Of a DNA stretch of 64,000 nucleotides, positions 27,001 through 39,363 are shown in pieces. The stretch is from contig CAIIXF020000003.1 in the NCBI GenBank assembly GCA_903813345.2, positions 33,038,159 through 33,102,158 of the forward strand, given 5' to 3'. The DNA comes from Owenia fusiformis (taxonomy: Eukaryota; Annelida; Polychaeta; Sabellida; Oweniidae). Numbering within the stretch: the stretch's first letter is position 1; each line of letters starts with the position of its first letter. The position numbers and the translations under genes were made by a program. The notes under the pieces are model-generated. The model saw only the letters and a program-made list of their open reading frames with translations. It ran no database searches and was not told the DNA's origin.

Positions 27001-30000
27001 TTAAAAAATGAACCTTTCTTTTTTCGTTTGTGTGTTTTTTATTCGTTTTCTCAATTAACATGTTTGAGACTTGTCCATTATTGGTTTTATTTAGTTATTC
27101 ATAAAACAAGGATGATCATGTTATATCATAATTATAATGCATCGTGTGTCTATAAGACATATTAGCATTGTTTCATGCATTAATCTATAAAATCTATGCA
27201 AGAACCATTAAAGCAATATCAACTGAGTATATGCCAATCATTGGCAATATGAAATCGAGAATTTTAATTGCTTCGTTTAATTCAAAGCACATTACATATT
27301 ACTTCTTAGAAAATGCTCTTTTCTGTTTAATATTGTAAAACTCAAAACTGGCTGGTGCTCAGAAAAAATCACTTTCTATGTGAAAACCATAAAAGCTCAT
27401 AAAAATATTTTATGACACTAGTAATGATGTTCGACAGAGGAGCTACACTTTATGAAATACAAATATCTTTACTGTTTTAGAAACTGAGAAATATCATGAA
27501 AATAAATGAAAAATCCATGATTGAGGAGGCTTCAGTTCATAGATACTCAATTCTCTCGTCAATGGGTTCCCTGGACTATTTGCGTACTATATTCTGTAGA
27601 ATATTCTTGCACCTTATTTCAGGTAGACAACTCTGTGACCACATCACCATGGATATAGAAGACATTAAAACAGCGTGGAATAGAAATGGTATTAAGGCAA
27701 AAACAGAGATCTAAAATTTGGTTAATCCAGAGAACATCAATCGTTCTGTTTTTTCCCAGAAAAGTGATGATTTTGGAAACCTTGAAAAATTCCTGCAAGG
27801 AACATTGATTTTCTCAACGTGTACCAGGTCAATGTAGGACGGGACCTAGAAATCTGTTCTGTTTATTTTGTCTGTGTGTAAGTCTGATCTAGATGGCAGA
27901 CAGATCTGCCTTGATTGTAAAGATATTATTTCCTGAATACAATACTATACAATACAATACAATACAAGACAAGACAAGACAAGACAAGACAATACAATAC
28001 ATTTATACGTATCAGTACCCAGATGAGTGGTACCTATTAGAAATGGGTAATGTGCTCTATCCTTCTTTAATCAATCAATTAGCAAATTAATTGAAATTAA
28101 AATCATGAAAAAATGAAAAAAATTAAATAAATAAATAAACTGCAATGTTTAAGATATGTTTTAGATAACACTTGGAAAAAAACTCAAAAATACTGGTACA
28201 TTTGCAAAGCCCATCAATTCATTTTTGAATACTTTCATAATCTGATCAAAAATTTCAAAAATATGATTTTATATATATTTATAAAAAATGATCAACTTAA
28301 GTATATTTCCTTTAGTTTTAACATTTCTATGTAACTTCAGAATGAACATTCCAATAACTTACTTTTCAATATCAAATCATAATCAAAATTGGGGTATGCC
28401 TGAATAAAAAATAATATAAACTAAGATTCCATGTGCCTATTGATAATGTAAATACTTCACCATATGAAAAATGAAATTATAATCTCTAATTATCTCCCAT
28501 CATCTTTCATAGAATCAAAAATAAACATTCTGTGTCAATGATTTAATATTACTTGATTCTCTTACCTTAAGAGGTTAAACCCAGTGGTGTTATTCTCTTA
28601 CATATAGATATGTAATCCTAAAGATGCTAAAAGGCATCAATTGTATGCTTCCAACTTGCTAGGCTAGCTTCAATCGAGTCTATGGCTGTCTATATGTATT
28701 CAACGGAGCTGTTTTAACTAGCGTACTAATTACTCTAAGAGCTGGTTGCGAATTCTTATACTGCAAAGTATAGCAGAGCTAGAAATATCTACTCTTGATT
28801 AATCACTGCTATATTTTATGCAGCATATCACTGCACATCTTCCCTTAATGACCTCTACTAGCTAATTGAATGTAGCTCCGGCTAAGACTACATTAAATAT
28901 ACAGTGTCGTAAAGCTATAATTCAGTTATATGAACTAATTATTCTGATTATGGTAGTCCTTGTCAATATTTCTGCTTCTGTCGTGCGACCAGATTCAGTC
29001 TCTGCTGATCAATAAACCAAATATAGAATCATCAAGTAAAACAATAGAACGGAATTCAACTCTCGTTTGTGGAGTAGGCTAAAGTCATTAAGTTTTTCAG
29101 TTAAATAAATTCTATGGATTTTTGATGCCTTTTCATACATTAGCTATTGATTTGTATTTAGAGATGAGAGTGGCTTCCGTGATTGAAATGTTATGGCAAT
29201 AATCAACAATTAAAATACTTTTTTGAAATTTTTTGCATTTTTTGTACAGTATTTAAAGAAATAATACATTAACTCTTCTTCAATTAAATGTCACTTACTC
29301 CCTGCATAGCTTTCAAATTACATCTTCCTTCAAAATTTGCAGACGGCAATTCCAAAATGAGGCTGTAGCTGTATGAATTGCAGAAGATAAAATCGATAGA
29401 TATTGGATTGATGGCAGATTCTAAGGCTTCATTCTGGCCTTTAATTAAGTAAACTGTTATTTTTATTTTATGCTACATTAGTTTTAGCTTGACACTACCA
29501 TTGACAAAAAGACACTTCAATCCGTCGTCCTTCACTTGAAATGTTCCAACCAATCAAAATCCAGACCTACGTCACATCATTCCTATTTTGCAACAATCAC
29601 TAATTTCGGATTAAAATGAAATTTAGATTCAGACGTAGCCTTCCATCGGAAATAGAGTCGCGAGAGAAATTAATTTATTACGAAAATGTAGTTAATGGCG
29701 GCTGCTGGTGCTAATTCGACATGAATGTAAGGTCTAAAACAATAGACTGGAATCAATCAGGGAACAGTTCCTCCGATAATCACGTCATTGTGTGAAATAA
29801 TATAGAAAATAATTACTAGGATCGTATCTTTTGAAATAATTCTGAAGCAATCTGAACTAATTTGAATGGTTGACTCAATTGTATTGTCGTAGCGTAATTT
29901 TATTGTCATTGATTTTTTGGCTGTATTATAAGGAATGATAGGCTGGAGTATTCAGACTCCAGCAATTAATGAAATAGTGCATCTATCCCACACAAACAGC

Positions 30001-30045
30001 TCTACATCTTCATGTTTTTCCATGCTTAAACTAAACAAGGAGTGA
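24073..30045 (-). other. Non-coding stretch upstream of the ZFHX exon
   Basis: I see no coding sequence here. It is AT-rich with short random open frames only, apart from a pentanucleotide microsatellite at 27937-28000 and a CpG-containing block near 29520-29960. It is probably a 5' intron or promoter flank of ZFHX. No transcription start could be placed. Confidence 0.5.
27937..28000. repeat. Pentanucleotide microsatellite (ATACA / AGACA)
   Basis: AATAC units switch to AAGAC units in the middle and then back, consistent with a point mutation spread by slippage. Confidence 0.95.
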
Positions 30046-31146
30046 AATGAGCAAGGAACTATAAGAACAGGTCTTAATCAAACAATTGAAGAAGTATCAG
30101 AGTATAAATATTTAGGCTGCATTCTTTCTACCAAAAATCTCAAGTCAAATTCAAATCATTTAGCTCAAAAAGCAACAAAAGCCATATTTAAGCTTAGAGG
30201 CTATTACAAAGTACTAGGTAATCTACCAGTAGATGTAGCACTAAATCTTTTTGATAAATTGATTCTACCAATACTTGAATATGGTAATGAAGTACTTGCA
30301 CAATCTAAAAGTTTTGAGATCATAGAAAAATTACAACTGAGATTTTTAAAGCAACTTTTACATGTTAAAACACAAACTTCAAATCTAGCAATACTTGGTG
30401 AATTTGGAAGGTATCCCCTCATTATAAGAATGAAAGTTCAAAAAATAAAATATTGGTGTCGATTACTTACTCTTCAATCTCAACACAAACTTAATATAGC
30501 GTATCAACAGAACCTTCAAATCAATCATTGCGGTGGGAAATCATGGGTGTCACAAATCCAAAATATTTTGAAAGAATGTGATTTACAAGATATGTGGGAT
30601 AATCATTTAAAATCTGATATTGACATTCAGTCATATTTAACACTTCATCTTAAAGTATCAAATAAATTGAGATCTCTTTACAAAAACCAATGGCTTGCTC
30701 TAATCAACGATCACTCAAAAAACCCATGCCTGAGAACATATTCTTTATTCAAAGTTGAATTCAAAAAAGAGCCTTTGCTTATGATAAAAAACAGCAAACT
30801 TAGAAACATATTATGCAAAATAAGGCTAAGTAACCACAAATTAGAAATTGAAATAGGTAGACACAAGAAGAAAGATGGACAAAAGATACAACTAAAAGAT
30901 AGACTCTGTTTAAATTGTAACCTAAATCAAATAGAAGATGAACTACATTTAATTTTTTACTGCCCTTCTTATACAAACCAGAGAGCAATATTCTTCAAAA
31001 CACTAGCTGAAAATATTCCTATTAGCACCTTAATGCCTGAATTTTTAATAAAGGAGATCATGAACAGCAAAATTAACATATTAAAATATTTTGCCAAATT
31101 CCTCATAGATTGTAACAATGTAAGAGCATTCATATCTAGTCTCTAA
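30046..31146 (+). pseudogene. Reverse-transcriptase C-terminal fragment with CCHC knuckle
   Basis: This is an uninterrupted frame of 366 codons ending at TAA 31144-31146, with no native start codon because the 5' part is lost. After the RT thumb remnant come a basic, leucine-rich region and a C-terminal zinc knuckle of form CX2CX9HX4C, with codons at 30907, 30916, 30946 and 30961, followed by CPSY. Such a knuckle closes many animal LINE ORF2 proteins. The absence of stops or frameshifts suggests recent insertion. It cannot be active alone. Confidence 0.8.
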
Positions 31147-31440
31147 CATTGTATAAGTTTGTAAATATTTGTAAATTTATTTTGTATCATAGAATGTACA
31201 TTTTGTAGCAATCATGTTTGTCAAGCAATCATGTTTGTCAAGCCTATCTGAAAAGGTGTTTCCAGTCTGAATGTATACATCAACACTACATTAGAATCAT
31301 GATGTAATGATTTTGTATTTTTCCATTTTGCTTATGACTGTATATTTGTATATAAAACACATGTAAATAACTGTATAGTGACCCATGTGTCGGAGAGACT
31401 GACATATATAAGAGTCAATAAAAGAATATAAAAGAATATA
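30046..31440 (+). mobile_element. 5'-truncated non-LTR retrotransposon (LINE), 3' end
   Basis: The frame opens after a TGA at 30043-30045 and starts within the reverse-transcriptase thumb region: EYKYLGCILS, then LPILEYG. Both are typical of the part just downstream of the catalytic ADD box in jockey/CR1/L2-like elements. The ORF is followed by about 290 bp of UTR, with a 17-bp tandem duplication at 31208-31241, and ends in a short AATATAAAAG-type repeat. The catalytic box and endonuclease are missing, as expected of 5' truncation. The exact left edge and any target-site duplication are not visible, and the clade is left open. Confidence 0.8.
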
Positions 31441-32010
31441 TAATAAGTATGAATTTTTCAATTTACATGAAATGTTCTTACGAGTATGTTTTGAATATAT
31501 TTGGGAAAAAATTGTTAAATTTCATTGTATGTAGAATACATTGAAAGGGTGCTGATCTAATGATGAGACCTTGCTAAAATAATACAATACAAAATTGTTA
31601 TATAAACTCAACCGAATTGAATGTGACACAGACATGTGTAATAATAACCCCGATGTTAGAATATCACAAAAATTAATGCAAGCCCAGCAAACTTTTTTTT
31701 AATTTGAAATAATCAATACGAGGATATAAGAAAAAAATAGAAAGAGAGAACAACCAATGGTCCATCACTGGAAAACCATAATGGATAAGTGATGACCTTA
31801 AAATTTCCTATTGGCGATACAATCAGACATTGCACACAATTAATAGTTTTTGGAAGCATGAATGATGGATGTCTGAAAAGATGTGATTATTACAGTCCAA
31901 GAAACAATCTACCTGATACTTAATTGATACCAAAGAACAATTCATCAAACTAATGTCCTAATGTCAATGTTGAATATTGTTCACTTTACAAGACATTATA
32001 GTGTTCTTAA

Positions 32011-32694
32011 TGGCCTAGTCACATAGCCCGGCCGATGAGGTTACGATGAGCCAGCGATGCAATTTTCACCGAACTCGGCCGAACACCGGCCAGACATCCG
32101 TGGCGTTTGTTGCTTAAAACCGCATCGGTGGTAGCTCGGTGAAATTTTAACTTCGGAGTTAAATTTCACCGGGCTCTCACCGAGCTCCCTCATCATGTCA
32201 TCGCAGCCCCATCGTAACCACATCGGAAAACACGTCGGCCGGTGCACGGCCGAGTATCGGCCGGTGTCCCGTGCATCTGAGACAACCAGAGGACGAGGTT
32301 TTTTAACGGACAGCGGCCGAGCTCCGACCGAGCTCCGACCGAGCTCCGGCGGATGTGGGACAGAGCATCGGCCGGTCACTGTTCAAAGCCCGTTAACAAC
32401 CCAGTCGGCGATCGCACGGTGTCCTGTTACCTGCTCGGGTACCGGCCGTATTCCTTCCGATGTCCGGCCGACCTCCGGCCGGTAGTTGCTGCCACATCGG
32501 CAGAAAAAAACTACCATTTTGAGACAGACTCCGTACGGTCACCGGCCTGTGTTCGGTCGGTCGCCTGAAGATGTCCGGACGGAGTCCATTCACGTCACCG
32601 AGCTCTGCTTCCGATGAGGAGAGCTCGGTGGCACCAAAAAAATCCACCGAGCTCTACCGATGCCGGACATCGGCCGGGCTATGTGACTAGGCCA
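32011..32694. mobile_element. GC-rich non-autonomous DNA transposon, PIF/Harbinger-like, with perfect TIRs
   Basis: The left end begins TGGCCTAGTCACATAG, continues CCCGGCCGATG, and is matched exactly in inverted orientation at the right end (27-bp arms). Both sides are flanked by TAA, fitting the 3-bp TWA duplications of PIF/Harbinger elements. The inside is strikingly rich in CCGGCCG and GAGCTCGG motifs, against very AT-rich flanks. It contains an inner hairpin near 32126-32170 (CTCGGTGAAATTTTAACT pairing with AGTTAAATTTCACCGGG). Open frames inside look like by-products of GC-richness, and no transposase is recognisable. Confidence 0.75.
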
Positions 32695-33180
32695 TAAGGG
32701 ATAACGAGAAATGGAAAAACATGAAATATTTTGATGAAGCAGCTCATGTCATTGGAAGTTAACCTAGAGCATATGAAGACACACTGGGGCACAGATGGTT
32801 GAAATCACTACACAATGTTATAGAATTATATACTAGTGGCTCCAAGAATGTTTGTCAATAGAAAACTAACTGATATCTTTCAACTGATTTGAGAGAATAA
32901 AAAATAGATAACAGAAAAGTCTATAAATGAGCGATTTGATTTGAGAATAGTTTATTTATTCATGCAATTGGTCGTGAATCATAAAACTGAAATAACTGCA
33001 ATGATTTCTACTAGAACTTGCTATAAGCACTAATTTATTTGTGAATAATTAAGAGAAGGTCAGTTACAATGATGCACTGCTATGGTTGGTTGGCTATGTG
33101 ATTTACAACCTCGCAGACAGCAGTTTTTCTAATACTATACATCTTTAATATAAATCAAAGATATTCCTTTCTTATAGTTG

Positions 33181-34362
33181 TACATCACATAAACTATGGG
33201 GAAGAGAAGATATATCATACAAACTATGAGAAAGGGAAGGCATATCATACAAACTATGAGAAAGGGAAGGCATATCATACAAACTATGAGAAAGGGAAGG
33301 CATATCATACAAACTATGAGAAAGGGAAGGCATATCACACAAACTATGAGAAAGGGAAGGCATATCATACAAACTATGAGAAAGGGAAGGCATATCATAC
33401 AAACTATGAGAAAGGGAAGGCATATCACACAAACTATGAGAAAGGGAAGGCATATCATACAAACTATGAGAAAGGGAAGGCATATCATACAAACTATGAG
33501 AAAGGGAAGGCATATCATACAAACTATGAGAAAGGGAAGGCATATCATACAAACTATGAGAAAGGGAAGGCATATCATACAAACTATGAGAAAGGGAAGG
33601 CATATCATACAAACTATGAGAAAGGGAAGGCATATCATACAAACTATGAGAAAGGGAAGGCATATCATACAAACTATGAGAAAGGGAAGGCATATCACAC
33701 AAACTATGAGAAAGGGAAGGCATATCATACAAACTATGAGAAAGGGAAGGCATATCACACAAACTATGAGAAAGGGAAGGCATATCATACAAACTATGAG
33801 AAAGGGAAGGCATATCATACAAACTATGAGAAAGGGAAGGCATATCATACAAACTATGAGAAAGGGAAGGCATATCACACAAACTATGAGAAAGGGAAGG
33901 CATATCATACAAACTATGAGAAAGGGAAGGCATATCATACAAACTATGAGAAAGGGAAGGCATATCATACAAACTATGAGAAAGGGAAGGCATATCATAC
34001 AAACTATGAGAAAGGGAAGGCATATCACACAAACTATGAGAAAGGGAAGGCATATCATACAAACTATGAGAAAGGGAAGGCATATCATACAAACTATGAG
34101 AAAGGGAAGGCATATCATACAAACTATGAGAAAGGGAAGGCATATCACACAAACTATGAGAAAGGGAAGATATGTCACACAAACTATGAGAAAGGGAAGG
34201 TTTATCACATAAACCATGAGAAAGGGAAGGCGTATCATACAAACTATGAGAAAGGGAAATTGTATCATACAAACTAGGAGAAAGGGAAGATATGTCACAC
34301 AAACTATGAGAAAGGGAAAGTTGATCACACAAACTATGAGAAAGGGAAGGTTTATCACACAA
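33181..34362. repeat. 30-bp minisatellite, about 39 copies
   Basis: The unit is CATATCATAC, AAACTATGAG, AAAGGGAAGG (three 10-mers in succession). From 33241 to about 34170 the copies are identical except for one C/T site (CATATCACAC versus CATATCATAC). The C form occupies copies 4, 7, 16, 18, 22, 27 and 31, counting from 33241. Copies at both ends are diverged, as expected when exchange homogenises the centre. Because 30 is divisible by 3 and the unit has no stop in several frames, open frames of 338 to 411 codons arise; they are not genes. Confidence 0.97.
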
Positions 34363-35787
34363 AGTCTCACAAGAATATTCCAATTAATCTGATACTAGAC
34401 TCAAAGAACTTATAGATCCATCAATAGATGGCAAGAGATTTTTTGTTCATAGCTTACAATCGTCTTTTATCAATCCACATTTTGATTGCTCAGGTAGTAC
34501 ATGCTGCTCTTGCTTATAGATCATATCATGTGATAATATGAATAATATATACAGCTACTTAAAGTAAATGAATTATTAAGGATCATCTTTTTAATGCTAT
34601 AAAAGACTGGATGATTCATTTGTCTTTTTTTGCAATTTTGTTTAACTCAAAAGTATAATTATCTACTCACATTTTCTGTGGATAAATTTGTTGTCTGTTT
34701 ATGACTTAATGCATTATTTAATATGGTGAGCTATGTAAAAAAAATCACAAGAAAAAAAATTAAGTCTAGTAATATAGCAGTTAAAAGCTGATTCCAAGTA
34801 TTGATAACTTTTATGAAATTGCTGTAAATGTGAAAGGATGTATATGTTATGGAGGATTTCCAAGTAAGACTGTATTATAGGTTGTCCTCATATAATAAAT
34901 AAATAATAAAATAAAAAAATATATATCTTATCCCTCACACCCATCTTAATAAAAGTTTGACAAAATAGAAGCTTTGTGCACATGGACCATACATTAAAAT
35001 CTAAAACAGTGAATAAAACCATAAAACGAGAAATGAAAGTATGACTCGCCAACCCACTCTGAGCAGGAAAGGGCTTACAAATTCCAAAACTTTGAAATAT
35101 AACTTCTGTAAAACATTACATCATGTTCAACATTTCCCCGATGGAGAACATTATGTTCCTTTAAAAACCTTTAACGCAGAATATGATTGCCCATCTGTTG
35201 CCATTGTTAAGGTGAATGACTTAAGACGAATCTATGAGATTACCTTCTTGGAAATGTAATTTTCACAGATAAAATAAAATAATTTTCCAATAATTCATGC
35301 ATCAGTGAAATATAAGAATAAACCCTTGAACTGGCCTTTAATGCGAACACAAAAGTGAAACCAGTACTGGTTGTGATTCACAAGTAGAAATTTGTGTTTT
35401 CAAGTTAGAATCAGGGAAACAAGAAACAACACAATCTGGTTAAGAATTATCATGCCACGGAGAAATTGCAGAATCGGGGAATTCTTTTCAAATTCTGGAG
35501 TGATAATTCATGGAAAGGACATGACAGGGGAAAATATTGGCACATGGGGTAACAGTCCAGTTTGTAGTTAGTAAAATAGTTATAATAGCAGATTTTGATG
35601 GAAATCAAAAGATTAAAGGTGAATGTATGTTTCATAGATAAAGGTTTAAAATTATCACCACAAACACAAATCACTTAAATTGTTATGTTCGCAGGGGCAT
35701 AGTATTCAGACTTAAAATAGTTGCAAACTGACTCCAAGAATTCAAAAATGCAACCAGTTGCAAAACATAGGATATATGTAGAGACTA

Positions 35788-36222
35788 CATCAGATAATAC
35801 TTGAAAGTAGAAAGTAGATCAGATATTACTCTAAAGTAGAGACGAGATCAGATATTACTCTAAAGTTTAGACTAGATCAGATATAACTTACAAGTAGAGA
35901 CTAGATCAGATATTACTCTAAAGTACAGACTAGATCAGATATTACTTACAAGTACAGACGAGATCAGATATTACTTACAAGTAAAGATGAGATCAGATAT
36001 TACTTATAAGTAGAGACGAGATCAGATATTACTTATAAGTTCAGACTAGATCAGATATTACTTATAAGTAGAGACAAGATCAGATATTACTTATAAGTTC
36101 AGACTAGATCAGATATTACTCATAAGTACAGACGAGATCAGATATTACTTACAAGTAGAGACGAGATCAGATATTACTTATAAGTACAGACTAGATCAGA
36201 TATTACTTATACAGACTAGATC
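35788..36222. repeat. 29-bp minisatellite, about 15 copies
   Basis: The consensus is GAGATCAGATATTACTTATA followed by AGTAGAGAC, with variants CTAAAG and AGTTCAGACTA. Copies are more diverged than in the 33-kb array. It is non-coding. Confidence 0.93.
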
Positions 36223-38455
36223 TAGATCACAGACTTTGGGTAAAACTGAAGCTGGCTTTAATTGAATAACAACCTACAGATATTTCACATCAGACAAAAA
36301 ACTATAATCGCAGAATCTAATGTCTTGCCACACGCAAGTTTTTACACAATTTATTCTAATTAACGTCAGTGCACAATATTCATCATTAATACCCACAATC
36401 GATGTGCCACAAAGCTTCTCTATTGTTTTTTCTGATATTCCAAATACTAATTATTTTCACAGCCTTCCAATCCAATTTCCGACATTTCGCCATTAATTTG
36501 CATCTCGTTGTATTTGTTGTTTAATCACCGTAATTAGCCTCTTTGTCGAAAGTTCCTTAGTTCATACATTGCGTTAGAAGCGTTCAATTAACGCAAATAA
36601 ATTATGCATGTAGTCCTCAAGAACTGTGAAAGGCATTATTGTACTGCGTAAACAAAGCACAATTTTAGCCGAACAGGGAATTCATACCATGGTATTTTAT
36701 GCAATTTCATTAGCACTCTACCTCATGGGTATTGTTTCACATATAGCTAGACTGGCTAAGTTTTAATAAGCAATTATAGATATAATGACGCAAACATAGC
36801 TAGCTATAATAATTATTCAGCATCAAATCTATTCCCATTTAGCTAGTTTTATTGCCAGTTCTGCTAATAATAATTATGCTCTTTGATAATATTAGAACTA
36901 CAAGATTTGTCTTTTGCAAAAAGTCAGTTCTTTTTCTTGAGACACTGACTAAATCTGAGTACTGATTCTAATAGTTTAAAAGAGAGGGTCATCTACAAGG
37001 CTCAAATACTTAAATACTTAGGGTAAAATCTGAGATTAAAAAATGTTTATAGAAATATAATCTGTTAATCAGGGGTTTTTGAAACTTTGAAGAGTTAAGA
37101 ATTCTTATAAGTCCTTTGTTGTCTTACAATGACATCATGGTATCTATGGTTACGTCAATTGTCTTAGAAATTTTCTAACTTATGAAGTCCCTGATTCTTG
37201 ATTTTTTTGAATCATGAATGATATCAAGACTTAAACATTTCGAAATTAATTGAAACATTTGAAATCAGAGAATACATTTTGTCAAATCATTACAGTAAGC
37301 CAGAACCTTTCCATGATAGAGACGACATTTTGTGTGAATTAGAAAATGGGCTATACTTTAACATAGTCAAGTAAAAGATCGTTGCCCATTCAAAAATAAA
37401 ATGTGATCACTGAACTCAGAAAGTCTTATTTCTTATTTAATTTGTAGATTCTCATTGTTCCTGTAAACCTAAAGATGAAATCGTTATTTTTAGAATCTTC
37501 GTAAATCGCTATCATCAAAGAAGAGAGATCATTAGTGCATATTCGCAAAACCATCAACATTCATAATCAAAGCTAAAAAACAATGATACTAATTAAGGTC
37601 CCAATTAAACCAAAGACTTTAATCTTTTAACCTTTCCTAAGGTACTTCAAAAGGATTGATCCAAGGATTTCAAATGAATTCCAAGATGTCAGTTCATCGC
37701 TTATGACCGATTAACGGTTAACACACGTCTTAAGAGATTAATTCTTTTACCCACTAATAACCGGGATGCTTTTATAGATTTTTTAGCTATTATTTTAATA
37801 ATTAGTGAATCCTTATTCACAAGGGTTATGCCATAGGCAGAACTATTTTGCAAACAATAACACTAAAAACATATCTCAAAATTTGGATTTACCTTATAAC
37901 ATTCTCAAATATAAGTTACAAAAACATATATGTTTATCTTTTTAAATCAAAGCTTCGTTCTTCAATAATTTTCATGCTTTTTTATGTTTATTTTCTTAGT
38001 AAATTAAATGTTTCTACAAATACAGAGAAGCATAGTCTAAGATTGCCTGAAAAAGTTCACTTGTGATTTTTACTAATAACTTATGTCTCATTGAAACATG
38101 AATGAAAAGGAAAGTTTTTCAGGCATTCTATATAATTTATAGTATTGACTCTCAAAGACTATCTACTTTATTTCTTGCTAATTCCCCCCTTTTCCTCTCA
38201 ATTTTGCAATTAAAGCATGAAAAATGTGACAGTTTTGTTAAGAGAGTCCACAATTCTATAATTGAATTACTAAGCTGGTTCTGTATAAACTGTCAGAAAG
38301 CTACCCCTCTTGCAAATCTCAACATAAAACATGTTCTCGAATAAGACCCAAATATATAGAAATAAAATAAATAAAGGTTAATTGATGCATTCATTTCTGA
38401 ATAATGACATTAAAATTATAAGCATACATATTAAGCCTAAAACAATGATGTATGT
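36223..38455. other. Non-coding stretch with candidate conserved block
   Basis: No coding sequence is seen. 36470-36680 contains several CpG and TAAT words and an octamer ATTTGCAT at 36496-36503, which looks like conserved developmental non-coding DNA. The remainder is featureless AT-rich sequence. Confidence 0.35.
38098..38226 (+). repeat. Dispersed repeat family copy F (diverged)
   Basis: ATTCTATATAATTTATAGTA, TATTGACTCTCAAAGACTAT and TACTTTATTTCTTGCTAATT match the core order of the family. The 5' part is more diverged than in the other copies. Confidence 0.5.
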
Positions 38456-38507
38456 GCGAGGGGAGATCCATAAGTAGTGGGACAAGTGCTATAACTTCAC
38501 TCATATT
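38456..38507 (+). mobile_element. Solo mariner-like element end
   Basis: GCGAGGGGAGATCCATAAGT, AGTGGGACAAGTGCTATAAC and TTCACTCATAT match the end at 63737 with few differences. No opposite end was seen nearby, so this is a broken copy. Confidence 0.55.
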
Positions 38508-39345
38508 GTATAAGTGTCAAAGGAAAATGACAAAAATAGTTACAGAACATAGCAAGAAGACAGAAAACATCTAAGAGAACACCTGTCATAAGGAAAACAA
38601 ACCCCAACTATCCCAAACCATGATGTAAAGTGATAAGAAACAATGTCTAATGATAATAGTAATTCAAAATACCTGTTGGAAATGCCATATTCTTGAATGA
38701 CATTTGGTGTTCATAAATAAACAAATAAATAAATTAATCAATAATAATTATAAATATTAAATTGTTATATTTAGCAGCTCTTCTTTTAAACTTGATATCA
38801 GTTTATATAAAACTGATGAATTGGAATTTAAGCAATAATATATTAAATAAACATTTTGCAATATTTTGTTTTCATTTAATTAAAAACACAGAGAGCATGT
38901 GCAATCCTGAACCAAATGAACTGTACTGTACTGCACTATTCTGGACTGCATTCATAACATGTCATTGTATAAAAGTCAAGAGATTCTAGTAATAGATTCC
39001 TACAGAAATCTATCTCCTTCTTGCTAATTTACATCTATTTTTCACTGCTGCTTCAATGATAAAAAGAAAGACTTCAATTTCAAATCAATCATTATATCAT
39101 AGAGGAATGCTCCATTAGGAACTCTTAGTTGCACATAACTCTCCATATGTCGCCTTTTAATAACTTCAACAACAGGTGTAATCATGTGATCTTTATCTGG
39201 ATAAAATAACACATATACAAACATAAATAATGTAGAACTGTAATAATGAATTGCATACAGCAAAAGGTGTGTTAGTCCCATCATTACATGACTCCTCATC
39301 AACAGATGCAATATCTAATTGGTTAATTAGAATCACATGACTTTG

Positions 39346-39363
39346 AGATGCATTGTGGGTAAC
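39346..39363 (-). promoter_or_regulatory. ZNF143/Staf-like site
   Basis: AGATGCATTGTGGGTAAC is the exact reverse complement of the site at 11843. A CACATGAC E-box-like word and an ATTGG (inverted CCAAT) word lie within 40 bp upstream. Confidence 0.45.

Noticed and set aside
32041-32647. Arg/Pro-rich ORFs of 71-112 codons inside the GC-rich element
   Set aside because: GC-rich DNA has few stops; the frames overlap on both strands and show no transposase motifs.
33181-34362. CRISPR-like regular repeat
   Set aside because: Copies abut with no unique spacers, and the window is eukaryotic.
33135-34383. Long ORFs of 338-411 codons on both strands
   Set aside because: They are produced by a 30-bp tandem repeat lacking stops; the peptide is a pure 10-residue repeat and opposite frames are equally open.
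35041-35259. 72-codon ORF (MTRQPTLSRKGL...)
   Set aside because: No family recognised, no splice context, and length within random expectation.
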